A stretch of DNA of 64,000 nucleotides from Niastella soli (GCF_017742245.1 NZ_JAGHKO010000001.1:773061-837060), one strand, 5' to 3'; positions 19,234 through 26,415 are shown, counted from the stretch's first letter. The notes: generated from the sequence alone by a model not told the origin. Program-made: numbers and translations.

Positions 19234-19671
19234 TTAGTTGGATATAACGCAGCGGTTTAACTGAACATCTGAACCCAACAGGCCGGTTTCGTCCTTATTA
19301 AATCCGGTAATAGCCCCTTTAATGGTTATTAAAGCGCCTTTTTGTAAGGCCCCTGCAGTGGTGTTGGCGCTGCTGTCTAACACACAACGTACGCTCGACA
19401 TATCGCTGGTGTCGCCCAACACAATAGTGTATTGTGCCGCTTCCACATTTTTAACCATTCCCTTTACCGCTAAGATCTTATTCAGGTATTTTTTGTTAGC
19501 CGCGTCCTCGCTGCTAACAAATTCATTGATCAGCTCGGTAGCATTTACAGAAAAATCAGCACGTACATTGGTAAGACCCTGAACTGTCCTGGTATATTGG
19601 TACCAGCCATAAACGGCCACCAGCACAATAACTAATAATATACCACCAATGATTATCCTTTTTTTGTTCAT
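19234..19671 (-). CDS. Membrane-anchored OB-fold (tRNA_anti-like) protein, 145 aa
   Basis: An N-terminal signal anchor (about residues 5-24, IIIGGILLVIVLVAVYGWYQ) leads into a segment with NATELINEFVSSEDAANKKY and then the core LNKILAVKGMVKNVEAA, YTIVLGDTSDMSSVRCVLDS and GALITIKGAITGFNKD. This arrangement matches OB-fold proteins of the tRNA_anti-like group found exported in Bacteroidota. Two Cys residues occur, in RCVLDS and RCVISN. The domain is probably periplasmic. It is gene two of the four-gene cluster. No nucleic-acid role should be assumed despite the fold name. Confidence 0.8.
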   Translation of the reverse strand: MNKKRIIIGGILLVIVLVAVYGWYQYTRTVQGLTNVRADFSVNATELINEFVSSEDAANKKYLNKILAVKGMVKNVEAAQYTIVLGDTSDMSSVRCVLDSSANTTAGALQKGALITIKGAITGFNKDETGLLGSDVQLNRCVISN

Positions 19672-19685
19672 GAAGAAATGTGAGT

Positions 19686-20036
19686 TTAATTATTGAGGGC
19701 CCCTGCGTCGACCCAGCAACTTATAGATTTAATTTGGCTTTCTGTAAGAGAGCCGTCTTCTGGCATAAAACGGGAAACAACCGCCGATTTTATATTTACA
19801 GCAGCATTTTTTATTTGTGTATATGTTGTAAGAGCGCCAGGACCATTGGTGCTCCCTGCCGCATGACAATCGGGTTTGGCACAGCTGGATTGAATAATTG
19901 GATTTACATCCGCCGCAAATGATGCAGAGACACCATCGCAGGTTGCAGAACCGTATAAGATCTCTTCCTTATCGTTATAACAACCATAAAACAATAGCAT
20001 ACCGCCTGCTAAAACGCCCGTAATTTTTTTTATCAT
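19686..20036 (-). CDS. Lipoprotein with a CX4CH heme-like motif, 116 aa
   Basis: The ATG at 20034-20036 opens a lipoprotein signal (MIKKITGVLAGGMLLFYGC); Cys19 would be lipidated. The upstream extension of the frame is unlikely to be translated. The mature part resembles the small cytochrome-like domain of planctomycete/Bacteroidota lipoproteins: FAADVNPIIQSSCAKPDCHA near residues 40-59, then TYTQIKNAAVNIKSAVVSRF, a Met (MPEDGSLTESQIKSI) that could be the distal ligand, and SCWVDAGALNN at the end. Cys52, Cys57 and His58 form CX4CH instead of CXXCH, a spacing known in some c-type cytochromes. Heme binding is likely but unproven. Confidence 0.8.
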   Translation of the reverse strand: MIKKITGVLAGGMLLFYGCYNDKEEILYGSATCDGVSASFAADVNPIIQSSCAKPDCHAAGSTNGPGALTTYTQIKNAAVNIKSAVVSRFMPEDGSLTESQIKSISCWVDAGALNN

Positions 20037-20186
20037 AGTATAACAATTAAACCAGCTGTTTAGGTAGCTGAATCTGTTTTTCAATGAGTGAATGTCGCAA
20101 TACAATTTCTATGGAGTTGTACGATCAACCGTTTCATTTGGTTGCCTTTCACTCATTTTCGGGGGTAACTTCAGCATACATCATAA

Positions 20187-20211
20187 AAAACCCTGTCCTT
20201 GGAAAGGACAG
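20187..20211 (-). terminator. Orphan minus-strand intrinsic terminator
   Basis: A perfect 11-bp stem (ACCCTGTCCTT/AAGGACAGGGT) with a 3-base loop. On the minus strand it is followed by six T residues (plus-strand A run at 20181-20186). There is no annotated minus-strand gene to its right. This is the main reason to suspect an RNA gene or leader here. Confidence 0.7.
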
Positions 20212-20480
20212 GGTAACCAAACCCTAAAACTAAAAAATAACCCATATACAAGTAAGCCGGTTACCCGGCCTACTTACAAAGTTTGAATTAGGGTATAATC
20301 GCGACTACACCTCACCAGCTGATAAATCAATATATATTTATGTAGGGCAATAAATGGTTCATACCTGCCAGGCCTCAGGGAGCAGGAATACCCCTTCTGG
20401 AAGAGGTTTCAAAGAATTATACGATAAAGAAATTATTATAGTTGCCCCGTTATATACATTCGGGTCCATGACCTGTTAGT
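20187..20480 (-). ncRNA. Candidate structured RNA or attenuating leader ending in a terminator
   Basis: Read on the minus strand (from about 20480 leftward), this gene-free stretch can form several helices: GGGCAA with TTGCCC as a possible closing stem, CCTCTT-CCAG-AAGGGG, CCTGC with GCAGG, an 11-bp hairpin closed by GTAA (AAGTAGGCCGG with CCGGCTTACTT, about 20249-20276), and finally a perfect 11-bp stem (ACCCTGTCCTT with AAGGACAGGGT, 20187-20211) followed by six T residues. The terminator is about 150 bp upstream of the CX4CH lipoprotein gene, so it could be an independent small RNA or a leader for that operon. No family signature was recognised, and no -7 box upstream was convincing. Confidence 0.35.
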
Positions 20481-20648
20481 ACCACCTTTAAAATATGACG
20501 TTAAAACCTGTTAAAGAAGTAATCGATTTAGAAAAAACAGGCACACTTGAGCGGTCAATCTGCTAAAACAACGATCTTGTAAAAAAGGGTTGGGACTAAC
20601 CTGTGATCAACCTTTTGTGATTTGCTTTAAAGTTCAGCTACTTAACAG

Positions 20649-20656
20649 TAAATTTG
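20649..20656 (+). promoter_or_regulatory. -7 box TAAATTTG for the ROK gene
   Basis: A full match to TAnnTTTG, 22 bp before the ROK ATG. A TTTG at 20621-20624 is at 24 bp, longer than the usual 19-21, so only the -7 box is secure. Confidence 0.45.
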
Positions 20657-20678
20657 GTAAAAGATTCAGCAACAGTAC

Positions 20679-21899
20679 ATGACGGAAAAGAATCAACTGT
20701 ATAGAAAAAAGATCATAAAGCATCTTTATTTTTCTAATATGCTTTCATGCGCCGACCTAAGCGACAAGATCAATAAGAGTTTGCCGGTTACTACAAAAAT
20801 GCTGGTAAACCTTATTGAAGAAGGCTGGGTCACAGAAACCGGTTTTGCAGCGTCAACTGGTGGGCGCCGTGCCGTTATGTATTCCCTTAAACCCGATGTT
20901 TTATACACAGTTTCAGTGGCCATGGACCAGCTGATCACCCGTATTGCCATTTTGAACATGCAGAATCAACAGGTGACCGCCACAGAAATGTTCGAGCTTC
21001 CTTTACTCAGGAACCCACAGGCCCTGGAAACGCTTACCGAAAAGATTGATGAGGTTATAACCCGGTCGGGCATCTCAAAAAACAGTATTGCCGGTGTGGG
21101 CATAGGCATGCCGGGGTTTGTTGATTCAGTCAGGGGTATGAATTATACCTTTCTTGAAAGAGAACAAGGCACCATTACCCAGTATATTTCATCAAAGATC
21201 AAATTGCCGGTATACATCGACAACGATTCCCGCCTGATAGCCCTGGCCGAACTGATGTTTGGGTCTGCACGGGGTAAAAAAAATGCCATGGTGATAAACG
21301 TTGGCTGGGGCGTTGGTTTAGGCATGATACTGAATGGCGACCTCTTCCGGGGCAACAACGGATTTGCTGGTGAGTTCAGCCATATTCCGCTTTTTCTGAA
21401 TAATAAATTATGTAGTTGCGGCAAAAGCGGCTGTCTGGAAACCGAAACCTCACTGCTGGTGGTCATTGAAAAAGCCAACAAAGGTTTAAAAGAGGGTAAA
21501 ATCTCACTGTTGAATGAATTGTCGGTAGAACACGCTGATCAGGCCTTCCAGGACATTATAAGGGCTGCAGGTAAAGGGGACAAATTTGCGGTAGAAATAT
21601 TATCTGAGTCAGGCTATAATATAGGTAGGGGCGTGGCCATTCTGATCCATTTATTGAACCCCGAACTGGTTATCTTAAGTGGTCGTGGGTCATCGGCAGG
21701 AAAGATCTGGCAAGCGCCCATTCAGCAGGCATTAAATGAACATTGTATCCCCCGGCTGGCCTCCAATACCGAAATAGAAATTTCCTCACTGGGTTATCAG
21801 GCTGAGATTACCGGTAGTGCTGCCCTGGTAATGGAAAACTTTGAAAAAAACGAGTTTAAAAAAGACCCAGCCCCTCCCGAAAGGCTGGCGAAGAAGTAA
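20679..21899 (+). CDS. ROK family transcriptional regulator/kinase-like protein, 406 aa
   Basis: An N-terminal winged HTH (about residues 5-70, YFSNMLSCADLSDKINKSLP then TTKMLVNLIEEGWV) is fused to an ASKHA ROK domain. In the latter, AGVGIGMPGFVDSV and a long Gly-rich block (GWGVGLGMILNGDLF) form the phosphate loops. The ROK zinc motif CSCGKSGCLE is near residues 245-254, and VILSGRGSSAGKIW near residue 330. The HTH makes a NagC/XylR-like sugar-responsive repressor likely; residual kinase activity is possible. It stands alone, with no sugar operon adjacent, so its target cannot be inferred. Confidence 0.9.
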   Translation: MTEKNQLYRKKIIKHLYFSNMLSCADLSDKINKSLPVTTKMLVNLIEEGWVTETGFAASTGGRRAVMYSLKPDVLYTVSVAMDQLITRIAILNMQNQQVTATEMFELPLLRNPQALETLTEKIDEVITRSGISKNSIAGVGIGMPGFVDSVRGMNYTFLEREQGTITQYISSKIKLPVYIDNDSRLIALAELMFGSARGKKNAMVINVGWGVGLGMILNGDLFRGNNGFAGEFSHIPLFLNNKLCSCGKSGCLETETSLLVVIEKANKGLKEGKISLLNELSVEHADQAFQDIIRAAGKGDKFAVEILSESGYNIGRGVAILIHLLNPELVILSGRGSSAGKIWQAPIQQALNEHCIPRLASNTEIEISSLGYQAEITGSAALVMENFEKNEFKKDPAPPERLAKK

Positions 21900-22340
21900 A
21901 AAGCCCTGTCCCTCCTGACCAAAAACGCATCTAGCTGAGCAATTCCGCTTTGGATGCTTCTGTACTCCGCGAAAGGGAAACTACCCTCCAACACAGTGTT
22001 ATATAGGCCTTCGGATGCACTCCGGAGCCTGTTTATATTCATCTGAAATTCAGTGATATCCCGTACATATCCCGTACATATCCCGTATATGAGCCGTACA
22101 TATGCCGTTCCTATATAGGTACGGGACATGTACGGCCTAACCACTAATTACCTACAGGTTGTATGAAGAACAGCCAGGGATCCTGAGTGAACTCACAGGC
22201 AATCTCACCTCAATAATTATACTATTAAGAATGTATTTGAAAGCAACGTCAAAGCAATAAATATGGAATTAGCCTTCCATTATGCGTCGACTGTATTTGG
22301 TTGGGAAATGCAGGCAACCAGGCGGGAAAAATAGCCAGAA
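21900..22340. other. Gene-free stretch with a period-11 repeat
   Basis: Apart from the period-11 repeat at 22055-22138 described separately, this stretch holds no ORF I would call. An open frame on the minus strand at 21797-22144 mostly translates the repeat and the tail of the ROK gene, so it is not a gene. Confidence 0.5.
22055..22138. repeat. Period-11 direct repeat array closed by an imperfect inverted copy
   Basis: Five consecutive 11-bp units, CATATCCCGTA being the clearest (22066-22076 and 22077-22087), flanked by GATATCCCGTA, TATGAGCCGTA and CATATGCCGTT, are followed by the palindrome CCTATATAGG and an inverted stretch TACGGGACATGTACGGCC. The two arms 22093-22138 can form a hairpin of about 23 pairs with three mismatches. 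The array starts about 155 bp after the ROK stop codon. The architecture matches that at 36561 although the sequences differ. Confidence 0.85.
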
Positions 22341-22365
22341 CTGTTTGAAACGCTACGGGTAGGCG

Positions 22366-22560
22366 CTATTTCTTCAGGAATAACAGAATTAAACCAAACA
22401 TGGCCGCCAGCTGACCAATCCAAAAAACAAACATCCATTTAATTAATTCCGACTTGGATGCTTCTATTTTAAATTCAGCACGGGCCACATCTTCTTTTGT
22501 AGCAAGTATGGAAGTTTTTGTATCCACTTCGCCTTTGATTTTAGTGAAAGAAGGAACTGT
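22366..22560 (-). pseudogene. Partial third copy of a DUF1640-like membrane protein
   Basis: The reading frame (ending at TAG 22366-22368) encodes KIKGEVDTKTSILATKED then VARAEFKIEASKSELIKWMF and a C-terminal helix FWIGQLAAMFGLILLFLKK. No start codon lies before the conserved part, and the first ATG is inside the membrane helix region. Compared with the complete gene at 22879-23127 it lacks the N-terminal 35 or so residues. It is therefore most likely a decayed duplicate. Its 3' flank (CTGTTTGAA then GGGTAGG) also recurs beside the middle copy. Confidence 0.75.
22491..22542 (-). repeat. 52-bp direct repeat, copy 1 (in the partial copy)
   Basis: This 52-bp segment encodes part of the KGEVDTKTSILATKED stretch. 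It recurs essentially unchanged at 22786-22837 and 22983-23034. The near-identity at DNA level shows the three gene copies are recent duplicates. Confidence 0.85.
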
Positions 22561-22582
22561 TTGAACCTCTAGGGGGTAGGGG

Positions 22583-22822
22583 CTACTTCTTCAGGAATAA
22601 TAATATAAATCCAAACATGGCCGCCAGCTGACTAATCCAAAAAACAAACATCCATTTTATCAATATTGCTCTATTGTTAGCAGCGGCTTTTATAAGTTCC
22701 GCCTTATTGTTAGCCGCATCTTTTATAAGCTCCGCCTTGGATGTTTCTATTTTTGCATTGATTACCCCAAATTCACCGGCCACATCTTCTTTTGTAGCAA
22801 GTATGGAAGTTTTTGTATCCAC
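22583..22822 (-). pseudogene. Truncated second copy of the DUF1640-like protein with an expanded 11-residue repeat
   Basis: A 79-codon frame could begin at a GTG inside the conserved segment (GEVDTK). Immediately before KIKGEV there is an in-frame stop codon, so the N-terminal third found in the full copy is missing. The middle contains a perfect-looking hendecad duplication, AELIKDAANNK then AELIKAAANNR, before AILIKWMF and the terminal helix FWISQLAAMFGFILLFLKK. It may still be translated, but truncation suggests decay. The 11-residue period extends the coiled coil by two and a half turns. Confidence 0.65.
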
Positions 22823-22837
22823 TTCGCCTTTGATTTT
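22786..22837 (-). repeat. 52-bp direct repeat, copy 2 (in the truncated copy)
   Basis: The same 52-bp segment as at 22491-22542 and 22983-23034. The spacing to copy 1 is 295 bp and to copy 3 is 197 bp. The difference reflects the hendecad expansion in the middle gene copy and the missing N-terminal part. Confidence 0.85.
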
Positions 22838-22878
22838 TTAGTGAATAACCCCAACTGAATAAACACCTAGATTAGATA

Positions 22879-23127
22879 CTATTTTTTTAGGAATAACACT
22901 ATGATGCTAATTGAGGCTAACATCTGCCCCGCCCAGAAAATAAACATCCATTTTATCATGTCTGCTCTTTCCCGGGCCAGGTCTTCTTTTGTAGCAAGTA
23001 TGGAAGTTTTTGTATCCACTTCGCCTTTGATTTTTTCCTCAATAAAGGTAGTCAAATTCTCGGCGGTTTCCTTGCCCAGTTTCAGCGAAACCAGGTCATA
23101 GAGTTTGGTAATTGTAATAGTAGGCAT
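22879..23127 (-). CDS. DUF1640-like coiled-coil membrane protein (complete copy), 82 aa
   Basis: The full-length member of a three-copy tandem array. The N-terminal segment TITKLYDLVSLKLGKETAEN and LTTFIEEKIKGEVDTKTS is followed by ATKEDLARERADMIKWMF and a single C-terminal membrane helix (FWAGQMLASISIIVLFL) capped by Lys-Lys. This is the layout of DUF1640/CCDC90-type small proteins, which carry an ATKED-L-A-x-x coiled coil and a terminal anchor. No function is established for bacterial members. Start ATG 23125-23127. The other two copies lie downstream and lack the N-terminus. Confidence 0.8.
   Translation of the reverse strand: MPTITITKLYDLVSLKLGKETAENLTTFIEEKIKGEVDTKTSILATKEDLARERADMIKWMFIFWAGQMLASISIIVLFLKK
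22983..23034 (-). repeat. 52-bp direct repeat, copy 3 (in the complete copy)
   Basis: This is the parental copy of the 52-bp segment shared with 22491-22542 and 22786-22837. It lies inside the complete DUF1640-like gene, which shows the direction of duplication (a 3' part of the gene was copied twice downstream). Confidence 0.85.
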
Positions 23128-23212
23128 AAAGTACTAATGATTACCCTAAAGGTAACCATTAATACTAATATTATTAGCTTTTCTATTATTTAGTTTATTG
23201 ATATTGATCAAG

Positions 23213-23674
23213 TTATTTATCCGCGGCTACAATCTCTTCCGCATGTTGCTTATTCTTGGGCCGGAGGAACATCTTACTAATAACACCCTTCTCATTGATC
23301 ACAAACGTGGTGCGCTGAACACCCATATATTTATTACCAAACATTTGCTTTTCACCCCAAACCCCGTACTTATTTATTATAGTATGATCAGGATCGGCCA
23401 GTAACGTAAACGGCAGGTTGAACTTGGTCTCAAACTTTTTATGGCTTTTTTCATCATTCGGACTAACGCCAATCACTTCAAAGCCATTTTTCTTCAATAA
23501 GGCATAATTGTCCCGTAAGTTACAAGCCTGTACCGTACAGGTGGGTGTATCATCCTCCGGGTAAAAATACAGTACTACTTTTTTACCCTTGAGTTCACTG
23601 AGTGTTACTTTTTTGCCGTTCTGGTCCTTTCCGCTAAATGCCGGGGCTTTATCGCCTTCTTTAAGAGTGATCAT
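23213..23674 (-). CDS. bcp: Thioredoxin-dependent thiol peroxidase (BCP/PrxQ)
   Basis: This reduces hydrogen and alkyl hydroperoxides with electrons from thioredoxin. The sequence shows FYPEDDTPTCTVQACNLRD, with the peroxidatic Cys46 and a resolving Cys51 five residues later, the atypical 2-Cys pattern of BCP. Supporting blocks are DKAPAFSGKD at the start, NGFEVIGVSPNDEKSHKKF, LPFTLLADPDHTIINKYGVW and TFVINEKGVI. The 153 aa are full length with no signal peptide, so it is cytoplasmic. It lies 14 bp downstream of the M23 peptidase gene on the same strand and may be co-transcribed with it. Confidence 0.97.
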   Translation of the reverse strand: MITLKEGDKAPAFSGKDQNGKKVTLSELKGKKVVLYFYPEDDTPTCTVQACNLRDNYALLKKNGFEVIGVSPNDEKSHKKFETKFNLPFTLLADPDHTIINKYGVWGEKQMFGNKYMGVQRTTFVINEKGVISKMFLRPKNKQHAEEIVAADK

Positions 23675-23688
23675 ATTGATTCTGAAAA

Positions 23689-25395
23689 TTAACGCGTAAA
23701 ATTATACGTTTTCTCGGTTACATTCCCGGCTTCATCTTCAGCCCGGATCTTTAACTCATGCTGGCCCGCCATACACATTTCGTCAAATTGGTAAATAAAG
23801 ATCACTCCCTTGTCATTGGTAAACCGCAGCCATTTTCCATCCAGTTCAGTCCGCACATTTTTTATCTCTTCTAAATTATCGGTTACTTTAAAAGTCAGGC
23901 GGGTGGCCTTACTCAGGTCTGATCCGTTTACAAAACCAATCGGTGTTATTACCGGGGGCTCAATATCAAGCACCAGTTGAAAACTTCCCAGATCCCGGAA
24001 CCGGGCCGATGCCCAGTTTCCCTGCCACTGAACTTTTTGAACTTCTGTTTTAGTGCCGGCAAACCATTGCATTACTGTGCGCGACTTTTCTGCATCGGTT
24101 AGTGTACGCAACGGCTGAATCCGAACCAGCACAGAGTCCCGGATTGGGATATACGCCGCCCCAATTGTATGTATAGCCGACACGACCTGGTCATTTGAGT
24201 TGGCCGATTTATTATACCGGATATGCACCGAATCGTATAAACAGCGTTCGCCAAGGTAAAATTCACAATCAGGCCCTTCAAAACCATCCATCATTTGAGG
24301 GTAGAACAGTTTGCCAGCCGACGCCGGTTGTTCCTGATTGGCTTTGACGAACCGCACTTTGCTTTCAATTGTACTGAGATTCCCACTGGCATCCTTTACC
24401 TGTATGGAAATAACATGTACCGCCCCGTCACTTACATCAATAGCCCCATTTCCACTCTTTCGTTTATAAATACCATTTACATATCCGGGCAATTCAGATA
24501 AATGTTGCAAAAAAGCCCCACCCTGGGATTTGGTCTTATAATCAATATGCGCATTCAGGTCGCGGGTATCGTTATAACTGATATTATCCATTCTAAAGGC
24601 AACCACTGGTTGGTCATCCACCTTAAGGGTAGCTTCATAAATACCGTTATGATTGGTAGAGCCGGTTTGAGTATCGTAAGCCCCTATGGCAAAACTGATC
24701 AGGGGTGAAGAAACGGTGATAACCGAGGGCGTGGTTAAATAAGTAGAACCTGAATAGGCTTTTACCGGATACAGGCGGGGCGTTTGCTCATATACGCTGC
24801 GGGTCCTGTCGTATATTGCCAGCCGTTGCAGTTGGGGCGGAACGTTATCAGCAATGGGAAATCCGAACAAAAAGGGATTCACATTCACGTCGCCGTCTGT
24901 ACGCCTGATCTCAAAATGCAGGTGTGGCGCCTGCGACCCACCAGTATTTCCACTATTGGCCAGAAAATCACCTTTTTTTACCGGGAAAATATCAGCGGTT
25001 AATTCGAGAAAAACCTTCCACGAATGTCGTTGGTATTGCTGGTCTTTTACCCATTTTTCCAGGGCGGGGTTAAATGCATTTAAGTGGGCATATACCGTAG
25101 TAAAACCATTTGGGTGCGTTATGTAAATAGCCCGGCCAAAACCATAGGGTTCTATCTTGATGCGGCTAATATAACCGTCGGCAGCTGCATACACGGGCAG
25201 GTTTTCACGAGTATTCGTTTTTATATCAAAACCCATGTGATAATGATTGGGCCTTAATTCGCCAAAATTTCCGGCAAGGCGAATGGGTATTTCAAGAGGG
25301 TCGCGAAAATACCCCTGCGGATAACTGGCAGGTGGAAATATTTGGGCAACCAGTGCCGAACTGTTCAATAATAACAATAGTGTGAGTATTCTCAT
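23689..25395 (-). CDS. M23 family (LytM-type) metallopeptidase, 568 aa
   Basis: Secreted zinc peptidase of the lysostaphin/LytM fold, which usually cleaves peptidoglycan cross-links. ATG 25393-25395 opens a clear signal peptide (MRILTLLLLLNSSALVAQ). The M23 domain comes first: HYHMGFDIKTN supplies the first zinc His (53) and Asp (57), and the second motif is APHLHFEIRR (around residue 165). The remaining 370 residues form Ig-like/beta-rich regions (for example YDTQTGSTNHNGIYEATLKV and EPPVITPIGF). These may bind cell-surface partners. The domain order (peptidase N-terminal, beta-rich tail) is common in Bacteroidota. A longer frame with an earlier start at 25419 is not needed. Confidence 0.94.
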   Translation of the reverse strand: MRILTLLLLLNSSALVAQIFPPASYPQGYFRDPLEIPIRLAGNFGELRPNHYHMGFDIKTNTRENLPVYAAADGYISRIKIEPYGFGRAIYITHPNGFTTVYAHLNAFNPALEKWVKDQQYQRHSWKVFLELTADIFPVKKGDFLANSGNTGGSQAPHLHFEIRRTDGDVNVNPFLFGFPIADNVPPQLQRLAIYDRTRSVYEQTPRLYPVKAYSGSTYLTTPSVITVSSPLISFAIGAYDTQTGSTNHNGIYEATLKVDDQPVVAFRMDNISYNDTRDLNAHIDYKTKSQGGAFLQHLSELPGYVNGIYKRKSGNGAIDVSDGAVHVISIQVKDASGNLSTIESKVRFVKANQEQPASAGKLFYPQMMDGFEGPDCEFYLGERCLYDSVHIRYNKSANSNDQVVSAIHTIGAAYIPIRDSVLVRIQPLRTLTDAEKSRTVMQWFAGTKTEVQKVQWQGNWASARFRDLGSFQLVLDIEPPVITPIGFVNGSDLSKATRLTFKVTDNLEEIKNVRTELDGKWLRFTNDKGVIFIYQFDEMCMAGQHELKIRAEDEAGNVTEKTYNFTR

Positions 25396-25804
25396 GGGTG
25401 TTTTGACTTGATTAATCAAAAACTGTTTACACCGGCAAGCCGGCGTTTATAAGGTTGCAAAACTAAGTGGTTGGAAATAACCGGTGAAACGTCTTTGGCA
25501 AAAATTTCCATATAGCCTTACCAAAAAGTACACCAACCAATGTCCATTGCAGCTATTGAAATGCCCATTTTTTCAGGTGAACACGTGAACAAAGTCCCAA
25601 TATTAAAAAAACATTAAGGCGGGTTACCTGCACAGTTAAATCAGAATAAAATAAAAACAGAACGGTGTAGGTTTTTCAACTGTTAATTTTTAAAAAATAC
25701 CCACATAGTGGTACGATTTTTATAAACATTGGAACAGCATTTGGCGTATATATGTTGTCTTAAATAATAACAAGTATAGTCTAGAAATTTTACAAACTCG
25801 GTTT
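25396..25804. other. Gene-free stretch upstream of the M23 gene
   Basis: A minus-strand TAGTTTTG (25458-25465), 62 bp before the M23 start, resembles a -7 box. The remainder is AT-rich. I see no ORF, strong hairpin or repeat. Confidence 0.4.
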
Positions 25805-26020
25805 ATGAAAACGCTAAGGAATAGGATGATACTAATAATGGCTCTGTCGGTTGGCACGATAGTAGGTATCTTTCGTGGAAATGAAGCTAAACAAAAATGG
25901 GTATTCCGTATCAAAAGCCGTTTTGATGAAAAACGTCAAATGGCCGAACAGAAAAAACTGGTACGGGGTGGTGGAGTTGCTCTTGATGATATCGAATTAG
26001 CGGCTTTTCACAACAACTGA
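25805..26020 (+). CDS. Small orphan protein with one membrane helix, 71 aa
   Basis: No family is recognised. The N-terminal segment MKTLRNRM then ILIMALSVGTIVGIF is a single membrane helix or uncleaved signal anchor, followed by a short positively charged tail (KQKWVFRIKSRFDEKRQ, KKLVRGGG) and an acidic end DDIELAAFHNN. It is followed 28 bp later by a strong terminator, which supports transcription as a real unit. It is neither next to an operon nor similar to a flanking gene. It could be a small regulatory membrane protein; that is a guess. Confidence 0.55.
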   Translation: MKTLRNRMILIMALSVGTIVGIFRGNEAKQKWVFRIKSRFDEKRQMAEQKKLVRGGGVALDDIELAAFHNN

Positions 26021-26048
26021 TTAAAAATAAATTTCAGCCAGCAATTCA

Positions 26049-26080
26049 AAGCCTTTGCCTGATGGTAAAGGCTTTTTTAT
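26049..26080 (+). terminator. Intrinsic terminator of the 71-aa gene
   Basis: A stem of AAGCCTTT plus an inner CC/GG pair (26049-26072) is followed by six T residues (26073-26078). It begins 29 bp after the small ORF's stop codon. Confidence 0.8.
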
Positions 26081-26092
26081 TGTCAGAACCGG

Positions 26093-26260
26093 GATTTATG
26101 GGATGCATGGGGATTTATAAGATTCGATTCATGGGATGTATTGGATGAATGAGATTATGGGATTTCTGCGATATCGATAAAACCCGGCACTCAAATGGAA
26201 TTTCCTCTATTCCAGTTAAATATCTCCTTTTCCGCTTTCCCATTTATCCCATGCGTTTCA
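26093..26260. repeat. Degenerate ATGGGAT-rich repeats with inverted relatives
   Basis: The left half contains several ATGGGAT/ATGGGGAT motifs (around 26099, 26107, 26133, 26156) within GATTCATGGGATG-like phrases. The right half holds CCCATTTATCCCATGCG, an inverted relative. The spacing is irregular, so I treat it as a degraded repeat and not a precise array. It fills the gap upstream of carB. Confidence 0.45.
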
Positions 26261-26310
26261 CCAATCTCAGTTCAGACAAAAATTAATCACCAAAATTCCT
26301 CTCGCTGCCT

Positions 26311-26318
26311 TACTTTTG
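26311..26318 (+). promoter_or_regulatory. -7 box TACTTTTG for carB
   Basis: TACTTTTG followed by C fits the consensus TAnnTTTG. It predicts a 5' leader of about 90 bp before the carB ATG at 26416. No good -33 is visible. Confidence 0.45.
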
Positions 26319-26415
26319 CGCAATTTATCCCGCCAATATGGCCAAAAATTGTGCAGGAAAGGCGCCGATAAAGGTTCAATCAAGGTTTAATTAAAAAAAT
26401 CGCTCTTTACTCAAA

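Noticed and set aside
20187-20480. Known riboswitch (cobalamin, TPP or FMN) or tmRNA/RNase P/6S
   Set aside because: None of their signature sequences (for example the GCCACTG box, CTGAGA, or GTTCGA with CCA end) was found; kept only as an unclassified structured RNA.
21797-22144. 115-codon minus-strand ORF
   Set aside because: It mostly reads the period-11 repeat and the tail of the ROK gene in antisense; the protein consists of repeat-like phrases with no family feature.
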